Assembly: GCA_002315655.1 (NCBI GenBank)
Contig: DCHO01000038.1
Location: 1-12,993 of the forward strand
Direction of reading: 5' to 3'
Length of the DNA stretch: 12,993 nucleotides
DNA from: Christensenella sp. UBA1750
GTDB taxonomy: Bacteria; Bacillota; Clostridia; Christensenellales; UBA1750
The notes beneath the pieces are model-generated. The model saw nothing but the letters and a program-made list of their open reading frames with translations, did not search any database and was not told the origin of the DNA. Position 1 is the first letter of the stretch. The number at the start of each line of letters is the position of its first letter. A program made the translations under genes and the position numbers. Below are positions 7,204-12,993 of the stretch, piece by piece.

Positions 7204-7242
7204 GGCACACTGTTAAGGTTTTTTGCGGTTTTTGCGTATCGC

Positions 7243-7272
7243 TTGACAATACGCGGAGAACCTGTCTATAAT
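7243..7272 (+). promoter_or_regulatory. Sigma-A promoter for alaS
   Basis: A perfect -35 TTGACA (7243-7248) and a perfect -10 TATAAT (7267-7272) are separated by 18 nt. Transcription should start near 7280, giving a leader of about 280 nt before the alaS ATG. Confidence 0.88.
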
Positions 7273-7279
7273 ATGGATA

Positions 7280-7521
7280 ATTGCGTTGAAGCAGTCATGC
7301 GAAGGAAAATGACTTTTGCCCAGAGAGCCGGAAGTTACGCTGCGATTCCGGCCGTAAAGTTCTTCTTTCGTGCCGCTGCGTGAGCACCCGCAAGCCAATG
7401 CGGGCGGATTCCCACCGATAGAGGGGAAATGAAGTTGGACGAATTTTCGTCAACTTGGGTGGTACCGCGGAAGCCTCGCCTTCGTCCCAAGATGTTGTGT
7501 CTTGGCGGGGGTGTATTTTTT
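7280..7521 (+). promoter_or_regulatory. T-box leader (tRNA-Ala sensing) controlling alaS
   Basis: The conserved T-box sequence GGGTGGTACCGCGG lies at 7457-7470. Its TGGT (7460-7463) can pair with the ACCA end of uncharged tRNA-Ala, whose discriminator base is A. Stem I is recognisable: CAGAGAG (7321-7327) leads into the hairpin GCCGGAA/TTCCGGC (7327-7333 with 7346-7352), whose loop contains GCTG like the GNUG box. Lower down, GCAG (7291-7294) pairs with CTGC (7376-7379) and GCGAA (7299-7303) with TTCGT (7367-7371), leaving an internal loop with GCC at 7372-7374 as the likely specifier codon. The overlapping GCT at 7375-7377 also encodes alanine. Stem III is AAGTT(G)GACG... from 7432 pairing back to 7456. 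The antiterminator pairs CTTGGG (7454-7459) with CCCAAG (7486-7491). Uncharged tRNA-Ala should favour readthrough into alaS. The exact stem I fold is my hand model. Confidence 0.95.
7486..7521 (+). terminator. Conditional terminator of the alaS T-box
   Basis: CCAAGA (7487-7492) pairs with TCTTGG (7500-7505) around a 7-nt loop, and the stem extends through a bulged C into a G-run that can pair with the preceding CGTC. A T-run at 7516-7521 follows. The 5' arm CCCAAG is the same segment the antiterminator uses, so the two folds exclude each other. Confidence 0.8.
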
Positions 7522-7557
7522 ACCATATTCTTCTCATTTTGAAAGGAGAAACAAGCC

Positions 7558-9369
7558 ATGAAGACCTATTCTTCCAAGGAACTGCGCGAAAAGTTCCTGC
7601 AATTCTACAAGGATCATCAGCACGCCGTCATCGCCTCCGCCTCCGTCATTCCCGAAAATGACCCCACGGTTCTGTTCACCACCGCCGGAATGCACCCGCT
7701 GGTTCCCTATCTGCTGGGACAGAAGCACCCCGCAGGAACGAGACTGACCGACGTGCAGAAGTGCATCCGCACCGGCGACATTGACGAGGTGGGCGATGCT
7801 TCCCACTGCACCTTCTTTGAGATGCTGGGCAACTGGTCGCTGGGCGACTATTTCAAGAAGGAAGCCATCTCCTGGTCTTGGGAGTTTCTGACCTCCGAAA
7901 AGTATCTGGGCATTGACCCTTCCCGTCTTGCGTTCTCCGTCTTTGCGGGCGACGATGACTGCCCCGCCGACCATGAAGCCCACGACCTGTGGCGCTCCTG
8001 CGGCGTAGCCGAGGATCACATCTTCTATCTGCCCAAGGAGAACAACTGGTGGGGGCCCGCCGGCGTCACCGGCCCCTGCGGTCCCGACACCGAAATGTTC
8101 ATCATCACCGACAAGGAGCCCTGCGGCCCCGACTGCTCTCCCGCCTGCTCTTGCGGCAGATACCTTGAAATCTGGAACGACGTGTTCATGCAGTACAACA
8201 AGCAGGCCGATGGCACCTTCATCCCGCTGACCCAGAAGAACGTGGATACCGGCATGGGTCTGGAGCGCACGCTGCTGGTGCTCAACGGTCAGAAGACCGT
8301 CTATGAAACCGACCTGTTCTGCGACATCATCGCCAAGATCGGCGAGCTGTCCGGCAAGGACTATGCCGCCGAGAGCGAGGAGAATGTCCGCGCCTTCCGC
8401 ATCATTGCCGACCATACCCGTACCGCCACCATGATCTTAGGCGACCGCAAGGCCGTGACCCCCTCCAACGTGGATCAGGGCTACATCCTGCGCCGTCTCA
8501 TCCGCCGCGCCGTTCGCATGGGCATGAAGCTGGGTCTGCCCGAGGGCTCTCTGTGCGAGGTCGCCAAGGTCATCATCAACCAGTACAAGGACGTTTATCC
8601 CGAGCTGCCCGAGAACGCCGCCTTCATCATTGAGCAGTTAAAGCTCGAAGAAGAACGCTTCGGACGCACCTTAAAGCAGGGGCAGAAGGAGTTCGACAAA
8701 GCGGTTGCCCGCTTAGGCGACTCCAAGGAGATCGACGGACTTACCGCCTTCCACCTGTATGACACCTTCGGCTATCCCATCGAGATCACCGAGGAAATGG
8801 CCGCCGAGCAGGGCATCAAGGTTGACCGCAACGGCTTTGAGGAGAACTTCAAGAAGCATCAGGCCACCTCTCACGCCGGTGCCGAGCAGCGCTTCAAGGG
8901 CGGTCTTGCCGACCACAGCGCCCAGACTGCGAGACTGCACACTGCCACCCACCTGCTCCACGCCGCGCTGCGTCAGGTGCTGGGAGACGAGGTTGCCCAG
9001 AAGGGCTCCAACATTACCGCCGAGAGACTTCGCTTCGACTTCTCCTTCGGCCGCAAGGTGACCAAGGAAGAGCTTGCCGAGGTGGAAGCCATCGTTAATA
9101 AGAACATTGCCGCCGCTTACCCCATCACGCTGGAGGAATCCACCGTGGAGGAAGCCAAGGCCGCCGGAGCCATCGGCCTGTTCGAGAGCAAGTACGGCGA
9201 GCGCGTCAAGGTTTACACCATGGGCCCGGCCTCCAAGGAAATCTGCGGCGGCCCCCATGCCAACAACACCGCAGACCTCGTTTCCTTCAAGATTCAGAAG
9301 GAAGAGTCCTCCTCTGCCGGCGTGCGCCGCATCAAGGCCGTTATCGGTGCCGACCCCGATGCCGAATAA
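7558..9369 (+). CDS. alaS: Alanyl-tRNA synthetase, compact form lacking two domains
   Basis: Class II synthetase that charges tRNA-Ala. The catalytic core is intact: TFFEMLGNWSLGDYFK from residue 85 is the motif 2 region and DTGMGLER near 230-238 is motif 3. LYDTFGYPIEIT marks the end of the tRNA-recognition part. The editing (SAD) domain follows, with zinc ligands H461 and H465 in HTATH and C563 and H567 in CGGPH, then the conserved SAGVRRI close to the end. At 603 residues it is far below the usual 875 or so. The beta-barrel normally found between the catalytic and editing domains is replaced by a linker of roughly 30 residues (about 430-460), and the C-terminal C-Ala domain is absent. AAAGGAG 9 nt upstream supports the start. 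A T-box leader precedes it and a terminator follows 23 nt after the stop codon, so the short form looks natural rather than a broken gene. Confidence 0.95.
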   Translation: MKTYSSKELREKFLQFYKDHQHAVIASASVIPENDPTVLFTTAGMHPLVPYLLGQKHPAGTRLTDVQKCIRTGDIDEVGDASHCTFFEMLGNWSLGDYFKKEAISWSWEFLTSEKYLGIDPSRLAFSVFAGDDDCPADHEAHDLWRSCGVAEDHIFYLPKENNWWGPAGVTGPCGPDTEMFIITDKEPCGPDCSPACSCGRYLEIWNDVFMQYNKQADGTFIPLTQKNVDTGMGLERTLLVLNGQKTVYETDLFCDIIAKIGELSGKDYAAESEENVRAFRIIADHTRTATMILGDRKAVTPSNVDQGYILRRLIRRAVRMGMKLGLPEGSLCEVAKVIINQYKDVYPELPENAAFIIEQLKLEEERFGRTLKQGQKEFDKAVARLGDSKEIDGLTAFHLYDTFGYPIEITEEMAAEQGIKVDRNGFEENFKKHQATSHAGAEQRFKGGLADHSAQTARLHTATHLLHAALRQVLGDEVAQKGSNITAERLRFDFSFGRKVTKEELAEVEAIVNKNIAAAYPITLEESTVEEAKAAGAIGLFESKYGERVKVYTMGPASKEICGGPHANNTADLVSFKIQKEESSSAGVRRIKAVIGADPDAE

Positions 9370-9384
9370 TCCCTGATAACCCGT

Positions 9385-9437
9385 AAAAAGAACGCCCCTC
9401 TGTTTCCCAATGACGGGAGATCGAGGGGCGATTTTTG
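9385..9437. terminator. Bidirectional intrinsic terminator between convergent genes
   Basis: A perfect 8-bp stem CGCCCCTC (9393-9400) and GAGGGGCG (9423-9430), with inner TCCC/GGGA complementarity, is followed by ATTTTTG on the plus strand. On the minus strand the same stem is followed by TTCTTTTT. It therefore serves both alaS, which ends at 9369, and the convergent gene ending at 9452. Confidence 0.88.
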
Positions 9438-9451
9438 TCTGCTTTGTCTGC

Positions 9452-10606
9452 TTACAGAAGATGCGTGTATGCCGCAAGGAAGTGAACCGGCACGGCTCTT
9501 GTGTAGCGGGTAAGGTCGATGGAGGAAAAGGCGGAATTAAACAGGGACAGGGCTTCGGTTGTGGGCTTCACGCCCGCAAGGCCGCATACAAGCACGATGT
9601 TCGCCGCGTCCTGCAGTAGCCAGAAGGAATCAATGCCCTCGTGCTGTGGGGAATAGTAGCGCTTCTCTTTTTCCGGGAAGCCGATACGCTCTTTTCGGAA
9701 AAGCCGTCGGTACGGCGTGTAGGGGAAGTTCACATCCTTATACGCCGCGAGCTTCTGCCTCACCTGTTCTGACTGCGTGAGCGCGTATTCCGCGACGGTT
9801 TTCATGAGGGCAGCGAATTTCTCCCGCCACGCTTCCTCCGGGTCAACCTGCGCCGCGACCCATAAAGAGACCTGCATCTGCTGTACGGCGTAAAGGTGCC
9901 AGTAATTCGTCATGGGCAGACAGCGGCGGTACGCTTCTGCACGATACTGTTTATATAAGAATAAGAAATGCCCGTTCCCGCTGACCTTCCATGCCGCAAG
10001 GTAAAGCATCGGCAGGCGGAAGATTTCGTGATTGCCCATTTTGCCGCCCCACATGGCGGAAACCAGCGAGGGCAAACCGTCCTCCCGGGGCAGGTCGAAG
10101 CCGTTTTCCGGCGTGATCAGTCTTTCCGCCCGGTTGGCGACATTGACCAGCGCGGTTCGGATGCGGCGCTTCATGCTCTCGGGCGTGACGGGGGAGAGGA
10201 ACATCCGCAAGCAAGCGAACGCGAACAGGGTGTACTGGTCGCGGGAGGAATCGGGGTAGTGGGAAACGCCGTCCGGGCAGAGCGAGCGGGGAATAAAGCC
10301 GGGGTCGCGTGCGCTTTCGGCACACCTAAGCAGCCCTTCCAGCAAATCCAGCGCAAAATCCGCATATTCCCGCTTGCCGGTCTTTTCATAGAGCGTCAGC
10401 AGCCCCTCGCACAGCGTTCCGCCGTGGATCATGCTGTCCTCCATGTCGGTTCCGTAACCGCAGGGGTTCGGAAAACAGCTCTCCGCCTCCTCCGCCGTGG
10501 GCAGGTTGCGCAAATTGTCCACCGCCGCATCGTAGAGGAGGTGCGTGCCGGGGAAATAGAGATTTTCCCGGATGTAGGAAAGCGCGGCGTTCATTCTGTC
10601 GTCCAT
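9452..10606 (-). CDS. Uncharacterised protein, possible alpha/alpha-toroid (six-hairpin glycosidase-like)
   Basis: I do not recognise this 384-residue protein as a named family. It has no signal peptide or membrane helix, so it should be cytoplasmic. The predicted make-up is nearly all helical, with helix-loop-helix units rich in aromatic residues: SMIHGGTLCEGLLTLYEKTG (58-77), then REYADFALDLLEGLL, then SRDQYTLFAFACLRMF (121-136), then FRLPMLYLAAWKVSG. Such alternating hairpins with acidic and aromatic residues in the connecting loops (TDMEDS at 53-58, RDQY at 122-125) are typical of alpha/alpha-toroid sugar-processing enzymes such as the GH88 and GH105 families, but I cannot identify catalytic residues. 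The start at 10606 follows AAAGGAG with a 6-nt gap. It converges with alaS and lies downstream of the aldo/keto reductase beyond a terminator-like hairpin. The reading frame is secure; the functional suggestion is weak. Confidence 0.75.
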   Translation of the reverse strand: MDDRMNAALSYIRENLYFPGTHLLYDAAVDNLRNLPTAEEAESCFPNPCGYGTDMEDSMIHGGTLCEGLLTLYEKTGKREYADFALDLLEGLLRCAESARDPGFIPRSLCPDGVSHYPDSSRDQYTLFAFACLRMFLSPVTPESMKRRIRTALVNVANRAERLITPENGFDLPREDGLPSLVSAMWGGKMGNHEIFRLPMLYLAAWKVSGNGHFLFLYKQYRAEAYRRCLPMTNYWHLYAVQQMQVSLWVAAQVDPEEAWREKFAALMKTVAEYALTQSEQVRQKLAAYKDVNFPYTPYRRLFRKERIGFPEKEKRYYSPQHEGIDSFWLLQDAANIVLVCGLAGVKPTTEALSLFNSAFSSIDLTRYTRAVPVHFLAAYTHLL

Positions 10607-10630
10607 TTTTGCTCCTTTGAAAACAGGTTC

Positions 10631-10651
10631 GGGGAGGGGAGACCCCTCCCC
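10631..10651. repeat. Perfect 9-bp GC-rich palindrome upstream of 9452-10606
   Basis: GGGGAGGGG (10631-10639) and CCCCTCCCC (10643-10651) are perfect inverted copies around AGA. It lies 25 nt before the start codon of the minus-strand gene, just upstream of its ribosome binding site, and has no T-run on either strand. The flanking sequence GTAGGGG and CCGGGGG looks like the short dispersed repeats I recall in intergenic regions of gut Clostridia; the copy number cannot be judged from one window. Confidence 0.65.
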
Positions 10652-10670
10652 TACGGATAGCCGGGGGTTT

Positions 10671-10704
10671 ATTCAAAAAGGGAAGCCGAAATTGACTTCC
10701 CTTT
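10671..10704 (-). terminator. Intrinsic terminator after the aldo/keto reductase
   Basis: On the minus strand AAAGGGAAG (10696-10704) pairs perfectly with CTTCCCTTT (10677-10685) around a 10-nt loop, followed by TTGAAT so that TTTTT spans the stem end. It begins 9 nt after the aldo/keto reductase stop codon. The stem is A/T-flanked and the T-run short, so strength is moderate. Confidence 0.65.
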
Positions 10705-10713
10705 CATTTGCAA

Positions 10714-11664
10714 TTACGCGAAAATCTTTTTGTAAGCTTCCTCGATGCGGGCGTTTTCCGCGTCGGTCATTTCCCAATCGGCGGCCTTGACGTTCATGAT
10801 TGCCTGTTCGGGGGTCTTGCAGCCGACCAGCGCGGTGGACACGGCGGGCTGTTTCAGCACCCAGTTGATGGCGGCTTCCACGGTCTGCACCCCGCGTTCG
10901 GCGGCAATGTCCCGGAGGACATCGACCAGCGCGGCGGTCTTCGGCCAGGCTTCCTCGGTGAAGAACTTGGCATAGAAGCGGTTGCGGGTGTCGCCCTGCG
11001 GGAAGACAGGCTTTTCCGTGAACTTGCCGGTGAGCACACCCGCGCCGATGGAGCCGTAGGACAGTACGCCGATGTTCTTCTTTTCACAATAGCCCTGCAA
11101 TTCGTCCTCAAAGGCACGATCCAGCAGAGAATAGGGCGGTTGCAGAGAGACGATGGGGCAGAATTTTGCGGCCTCGTCCATCTGAGCGGGGGAGAAGTTG
11201 GACACGCCTACGGCGCGAACCTTGCCTTCCTTTTGCAGCTTGTAAAGCTCGGTGAAGGTCTCCTCCAAGGGGGTGTTCACATCCGGCCAGTGCACTTGCA
11301 AAAGGTCAACATAGTCCTGCTGCAAACGTGCGAGAGATTCCTCAAAGCCCTTGCGGACGGCTGCTGCCTTGCCGTTGCGGACATAGCCGCCCTCGGGGGT
11401 GCGCTCGTTGCCGCATTTGGTGGCAAGGATGATCTTGGAGCGGTCAAGCCCCTTTAAGGCCTGTCCCACGACTTCCTCGGAATGGCCTCTGCCGTAAACG
11501 GCGGCAGTGTCAATGAGGTTTACACCGTTGTCCACGGCGGCGTGGATGGCGGAAATCGAAACCTTATCGTCGGTGACGCCGTAGGAATCGCCGCCCAGTG
11601 CCCAAGTGCCAAGACCGATGACGGAGACGTTTAAGTCGGAAGTGCCCAATTTGCGGTATTTCAT
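10714..11664 (-). CDS. Aldo/keto reductase
   Basis: A 316-residue NADPH-dependent oxidoreductase of the aldo/keto reductase superfamily, a cytoplasmic TIM barrel that reduces aldehydes or ketones to alcohols. The catalytic tetrad is complete: D52 and Y57 in NLIDTAAVYGRGHSEE, K83 in ATKCG, and H125 in LLQVHWPD. VGVSNFS at 153-159 and the closing ALVGCKTPEQ block, which binds cofactor phosphate, are typical. The length and pattern fit the bacterial general-stress or YghZ/IolS-like branch; the substrate is unknown. GGAGG about 10 nt upstream supports the start. It begins 39 nt after the ychF stop codon with no terminator or clear promoter between them, so it is probably co-transcribed with ychF. 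Confidence 0.94.
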   Translation of the reverse strand: MKYRKLGTSDLNVSVIGLGTWALGGDSYGVTDDKVSISAIHAAVDNGVNLIDTAAVYGRGHSEEVVGQALKGLDRSKIILATKCGNERTPEGGYVRNGKAAAVRKGFEESLARLQQDYVDLLQVHWPDVNTPLEETFTELYKLQKEGKVRAVGVSNFSPAQMDEAAKFCPIVSLQPPYSLLDRAFEDELQGYCEKKNIGVLSYGSIGAGVLTGKFTEKPVFPQGDTRNRFYAKFFTEEAWPKTAALVDVLRDIAAERGVQTVEAAINWVLKQPAVSTALVGCKTPEQAIMNVKAADWEMTDAENARIEEAYKKIFA

Positions 11665-11703
11665 GTTCTGTGAACCTCCGTTTTGTTTATTTTTGGAAGG
11701 GGT

Positions 11704-12801
11704 CTATACGTTAAAACGGAAGAGCATCACATCGCCGTCTTTGACGATGTAATCCTTGCCTTCGGAGCGGATGAGGCCTTTTTCCTTGCAGACGTTCATG
11801 GAGCCGTTGGCTTTCAGGTCTTCATAGGCCACGGTCTCGGCGCGGATGAAGCCGCGCTCGAAGTCGGAGTGGATTTTGCCGGCGGCCTGGGGCGCGGTCA
11901 TGCCCTTGGTGATCGTCCAGGCGCGAACCTCCTTGGGGCCGGCGGTGAGGAAGGAGATGAGCCCCAGCAGCTTATAACTGGTCTGCACAAGGCGGTCAAG
12001 GCCGGAGGTTTCAAGCCCTAAGTCGGCCAGATATTCCTTGCGCTCGTCGTCTTCCAGCTGCGCCAGTTCTTCCTCTATGCGGGCGGAAATGACCAGCACC
12101 TCCGCGCCCTCTGCGGCGGCAGCCTCGCGCACCTTCTTGACCAGGGGCAGATCGTCCTGCCCTTCGCCGATTTCGTCCTCGGCAATGTTGGCGGCGTAGA
12201 GCACGGGCTTGGAGGTCAGCAGGAACAGTCCCTTGGCGATTGCTTCCTCGTCCTCGGTCAGCTCCACGGTTCTGGCGGGCAGCCCCTTGTCCAGTGCGGC
12301 CATGATTTTGTCCATGACATTGACCTCGGCCTTGGACTTGGAATCGCCGCTCTGCGCCAGCTTGCGGGTCTTGTCCAGCCGCTTTTGCAGGGTCTCAATG
12401 TCGGCGTAGATGAGCTCTAAATTTATGGTCTCCATGTCGCGGACGGGGTCGATGGTGCCGTCCACATGGGTGATGTTCTCGTCCTCAAAGCAGCGGACGA
12501 CGTGGACGATGGCATCCACCTCGCGGATGTGGGAGAGGAACTTGTTACCCAGACCTTCGCCCTTGGACGCGCCGCGCACCAGACCTGCAATGTCAACAAA
12601 CTCGATGATGGCGGGGGTGTATTTTTCGGGATTATACATTTCCGCAAGCACGTCCAGCCGCTCGTCCGGCACGGCAACCACGCCGGTGTTGGGCTCGATG
12701 GTGCAGAAGGGATAGTTGGCGGCCTGTGCGCCGGCCTTGGTGATGGCATTAAAGAGCGTGCTCTTGCCCACGTTGGGCAGACCGACAACGCCTAATTTCA
12801 T
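11704..12801 (-). CDS. ychF: Redox-responsive ribosome-binding ATPase YchF (Obg-like)
   Basis: A universally conserved P-loop NTPase of the Obg family that associates with ribosomes and prefers ATP. The P-loop GLPNVGKS is at residues 7-14, and the switch II DIAG at 70-73 is followed by GLVRGASKGEGLG. The usual GTPase NKxD is replaced by NIAE at 205-208, which fits ATP use. ISAR at 238-241 supplies the G5 element. C33 in PFCTIEP corresponds to the redox-sensitive cysteine described in E. coli YchF. A helical coiled insert spans about 125-175, and residues 281-365 form the C-terminal TGS domain. The length of 365 is standard. AAGGAGGA upstream sets the start, and the promoter at 12843-12871 drives it, probably together with the aldo/keto reductase. 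Confidence 0.97.
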   Translation of the reverse strand: MKLGVVGLPNVGKSTLFNAITKAGAQAANYPFCTIEPNTGVVAVPDERLDVLAEMYNPEKYTPAIIEFVDIAGLVRGASKGEGLGNKFLSHIREVDAIVHVVRCFEDENITHVDGTIDPVRDMETINLELIYADIETLQKRLDKTRKLAQSGDSKSKAEVNVMDKIMAALDKGLPARTVELTEDEEAIAKGLFLLTSKPVLYAANIAEDEIGEGQDDLPLVKKVREAAAAEGAEVLVISARIEEELAQLEDDERKEYLADLGLETSGLDRLVQTSYKLLGLISFLTAGPKEVRAWTITKGMTAPQAAGKIHSDFERGFIRAETVAYEDLKANGSMNVCKEKGLIRSEGKDYIVKDGDVMLFRFNV

Positions 12802-12842
12802 ATTCTTGTCCTCCTTAATAGGTAAGCATAGCGATTGAGATT

Positions 12843-12871
12843 ATTATAAAACAAAACCCGTCTTCTTGCAA
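12843..12871 (-). promoter_or_regulatory. Sigma-A promoter for ychF
   Basis: Minus-strand -35 TTGCAA (12866-12871) and a perfect -10 TATAAT (12843-12848) are separated by exactly 17 nt, 41 nt before the ychF start codon. Confidence 0.8.
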
Positions 12872-12944
12872 GAAAAACAGGCTGAAACAATATGGATACA
12901 CCGAAAAACTTGTATTTTCCGACAAAATATGCTATTTTGATTAA

Positions 12945-12960
12945 GAACCCGCAAGGGTTC
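12945..12960. repeat. Small perfect hairpin near the right edge
   Basis: GAACCC (12945-12950) and GGGTTC (12955-12960) pair perfectly around a 4-nt loop. On the minus strand it is followed by TTAATC, so it is a poor intrinsic terminator. It may belong to an element or gene that continues beyond the window; I see no convincing coding sequence in 12872-12993. Confidence 0.4.
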
Positions 12961-12993
12961 AAGGGAGTCGCACGACGACGGCGGTCAGCCACA

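Noticed and set aside
5639..7216. A 525-codon open frame on the plus strand opposite the CapA-like and GNAT genes
   Set aside because: It lies antisense to two genes with clear family motifs, has low-complexity Gly/Arg/Val-rich composition, and has no ribosome binding site or family signature. It is a shadow of GC-rich codon use.
7136..7249. Longer N-terminus for the GNAT protein
   Set aside because: It would include the -10 and -35 of the gene's own promoter; AAGGAG precedes the ATG at 7135.
7534..8415. A 293-codon open frame on the minus strand opposite the start of alaS
   Set aside because: It is fully antisense to the conserved AlaRS catalytic domain and has the biased composition of a mirror frame.
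12798..12992. Open frame of 64 codons at the right edge
   Set aside because: It spans the ychF promoter and leader, has no family signature, and is better explained as noncoding.

Overview
This window looks like housekeeping chromosome from a GC-rich low-GC-lineage Gram-positive (Bacillota, class Clostridia; an Oscillospiraceae-like gut anaerobe is my best guess). The reasons are a canonical T-box leader before alaS, strong AGGAGG-type ribosome binding sites, consensus sigma-A promoters with 17-18 bp spacers, and short palindromic intergenic repeats of a kind I recall from gut Clostridia. The taxonomic call is inference; there is no rRNA or tRNA gene to anchor it.

Layout from left to right. 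Positions 64-3392 (minus strand) hold glnS followed by gltX, the glutaminyl- and glutamyl-tRNA synthetases, transcribed from a clear promoter at 3435-3463 and separated by a hairpin-rich spacer. Positions 3503-4527 (minus) hold a glyoxalase-fold (VOC) protein and a nitroreductase, with a strong intrinsic terminator between them. Positions 4586-7135 (minus) form a three-gene unit in the transcription order GNAT acetyltransferase, CapA-like membrane-anchored phosphatase-fold protein, metallo-beta-lactamase-fold hydrolase. A divergent promoter pair at 7175-7272 drives this unit leftwards and alaS rightwards. The alaS leader (about 7280-7521) is an alanine-specific T-box with mutually exclusive antiterminator and terminator folds. 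alaS (7558-9369) is the only plus-strand gene. It ends at a bidirectional terminator shared with the convergent gene 9452-10606, an unfamiliar protein that resembles an alpha/alpha-toroid. Positions 10714-12801 (minus) hold ychF, then an aldo/keto reductase, probably one operon from the promoter at 12843-12871.

Functionally, three aminoacyl-tRNA synthetases and the ribosome-associated ATPase YchF give a translation theme; the other genes are small metabolic or detoxification enzymes. The most notable point is that the AlaRS is only 603 residues. Compared with the standard bacterial enzyme of about 875 residues it lacks both the beta-barrel between the catalytic and editing domains and the C-terminal C-Ala domain, yet it keeps the editing zinc ligands and sits behind an intact T-box and before a proper terminator. 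I found no CRISPR array, phage, transposase, toxin-antitoxin or defence system, and nothing that amounts to a new multi-gene system.
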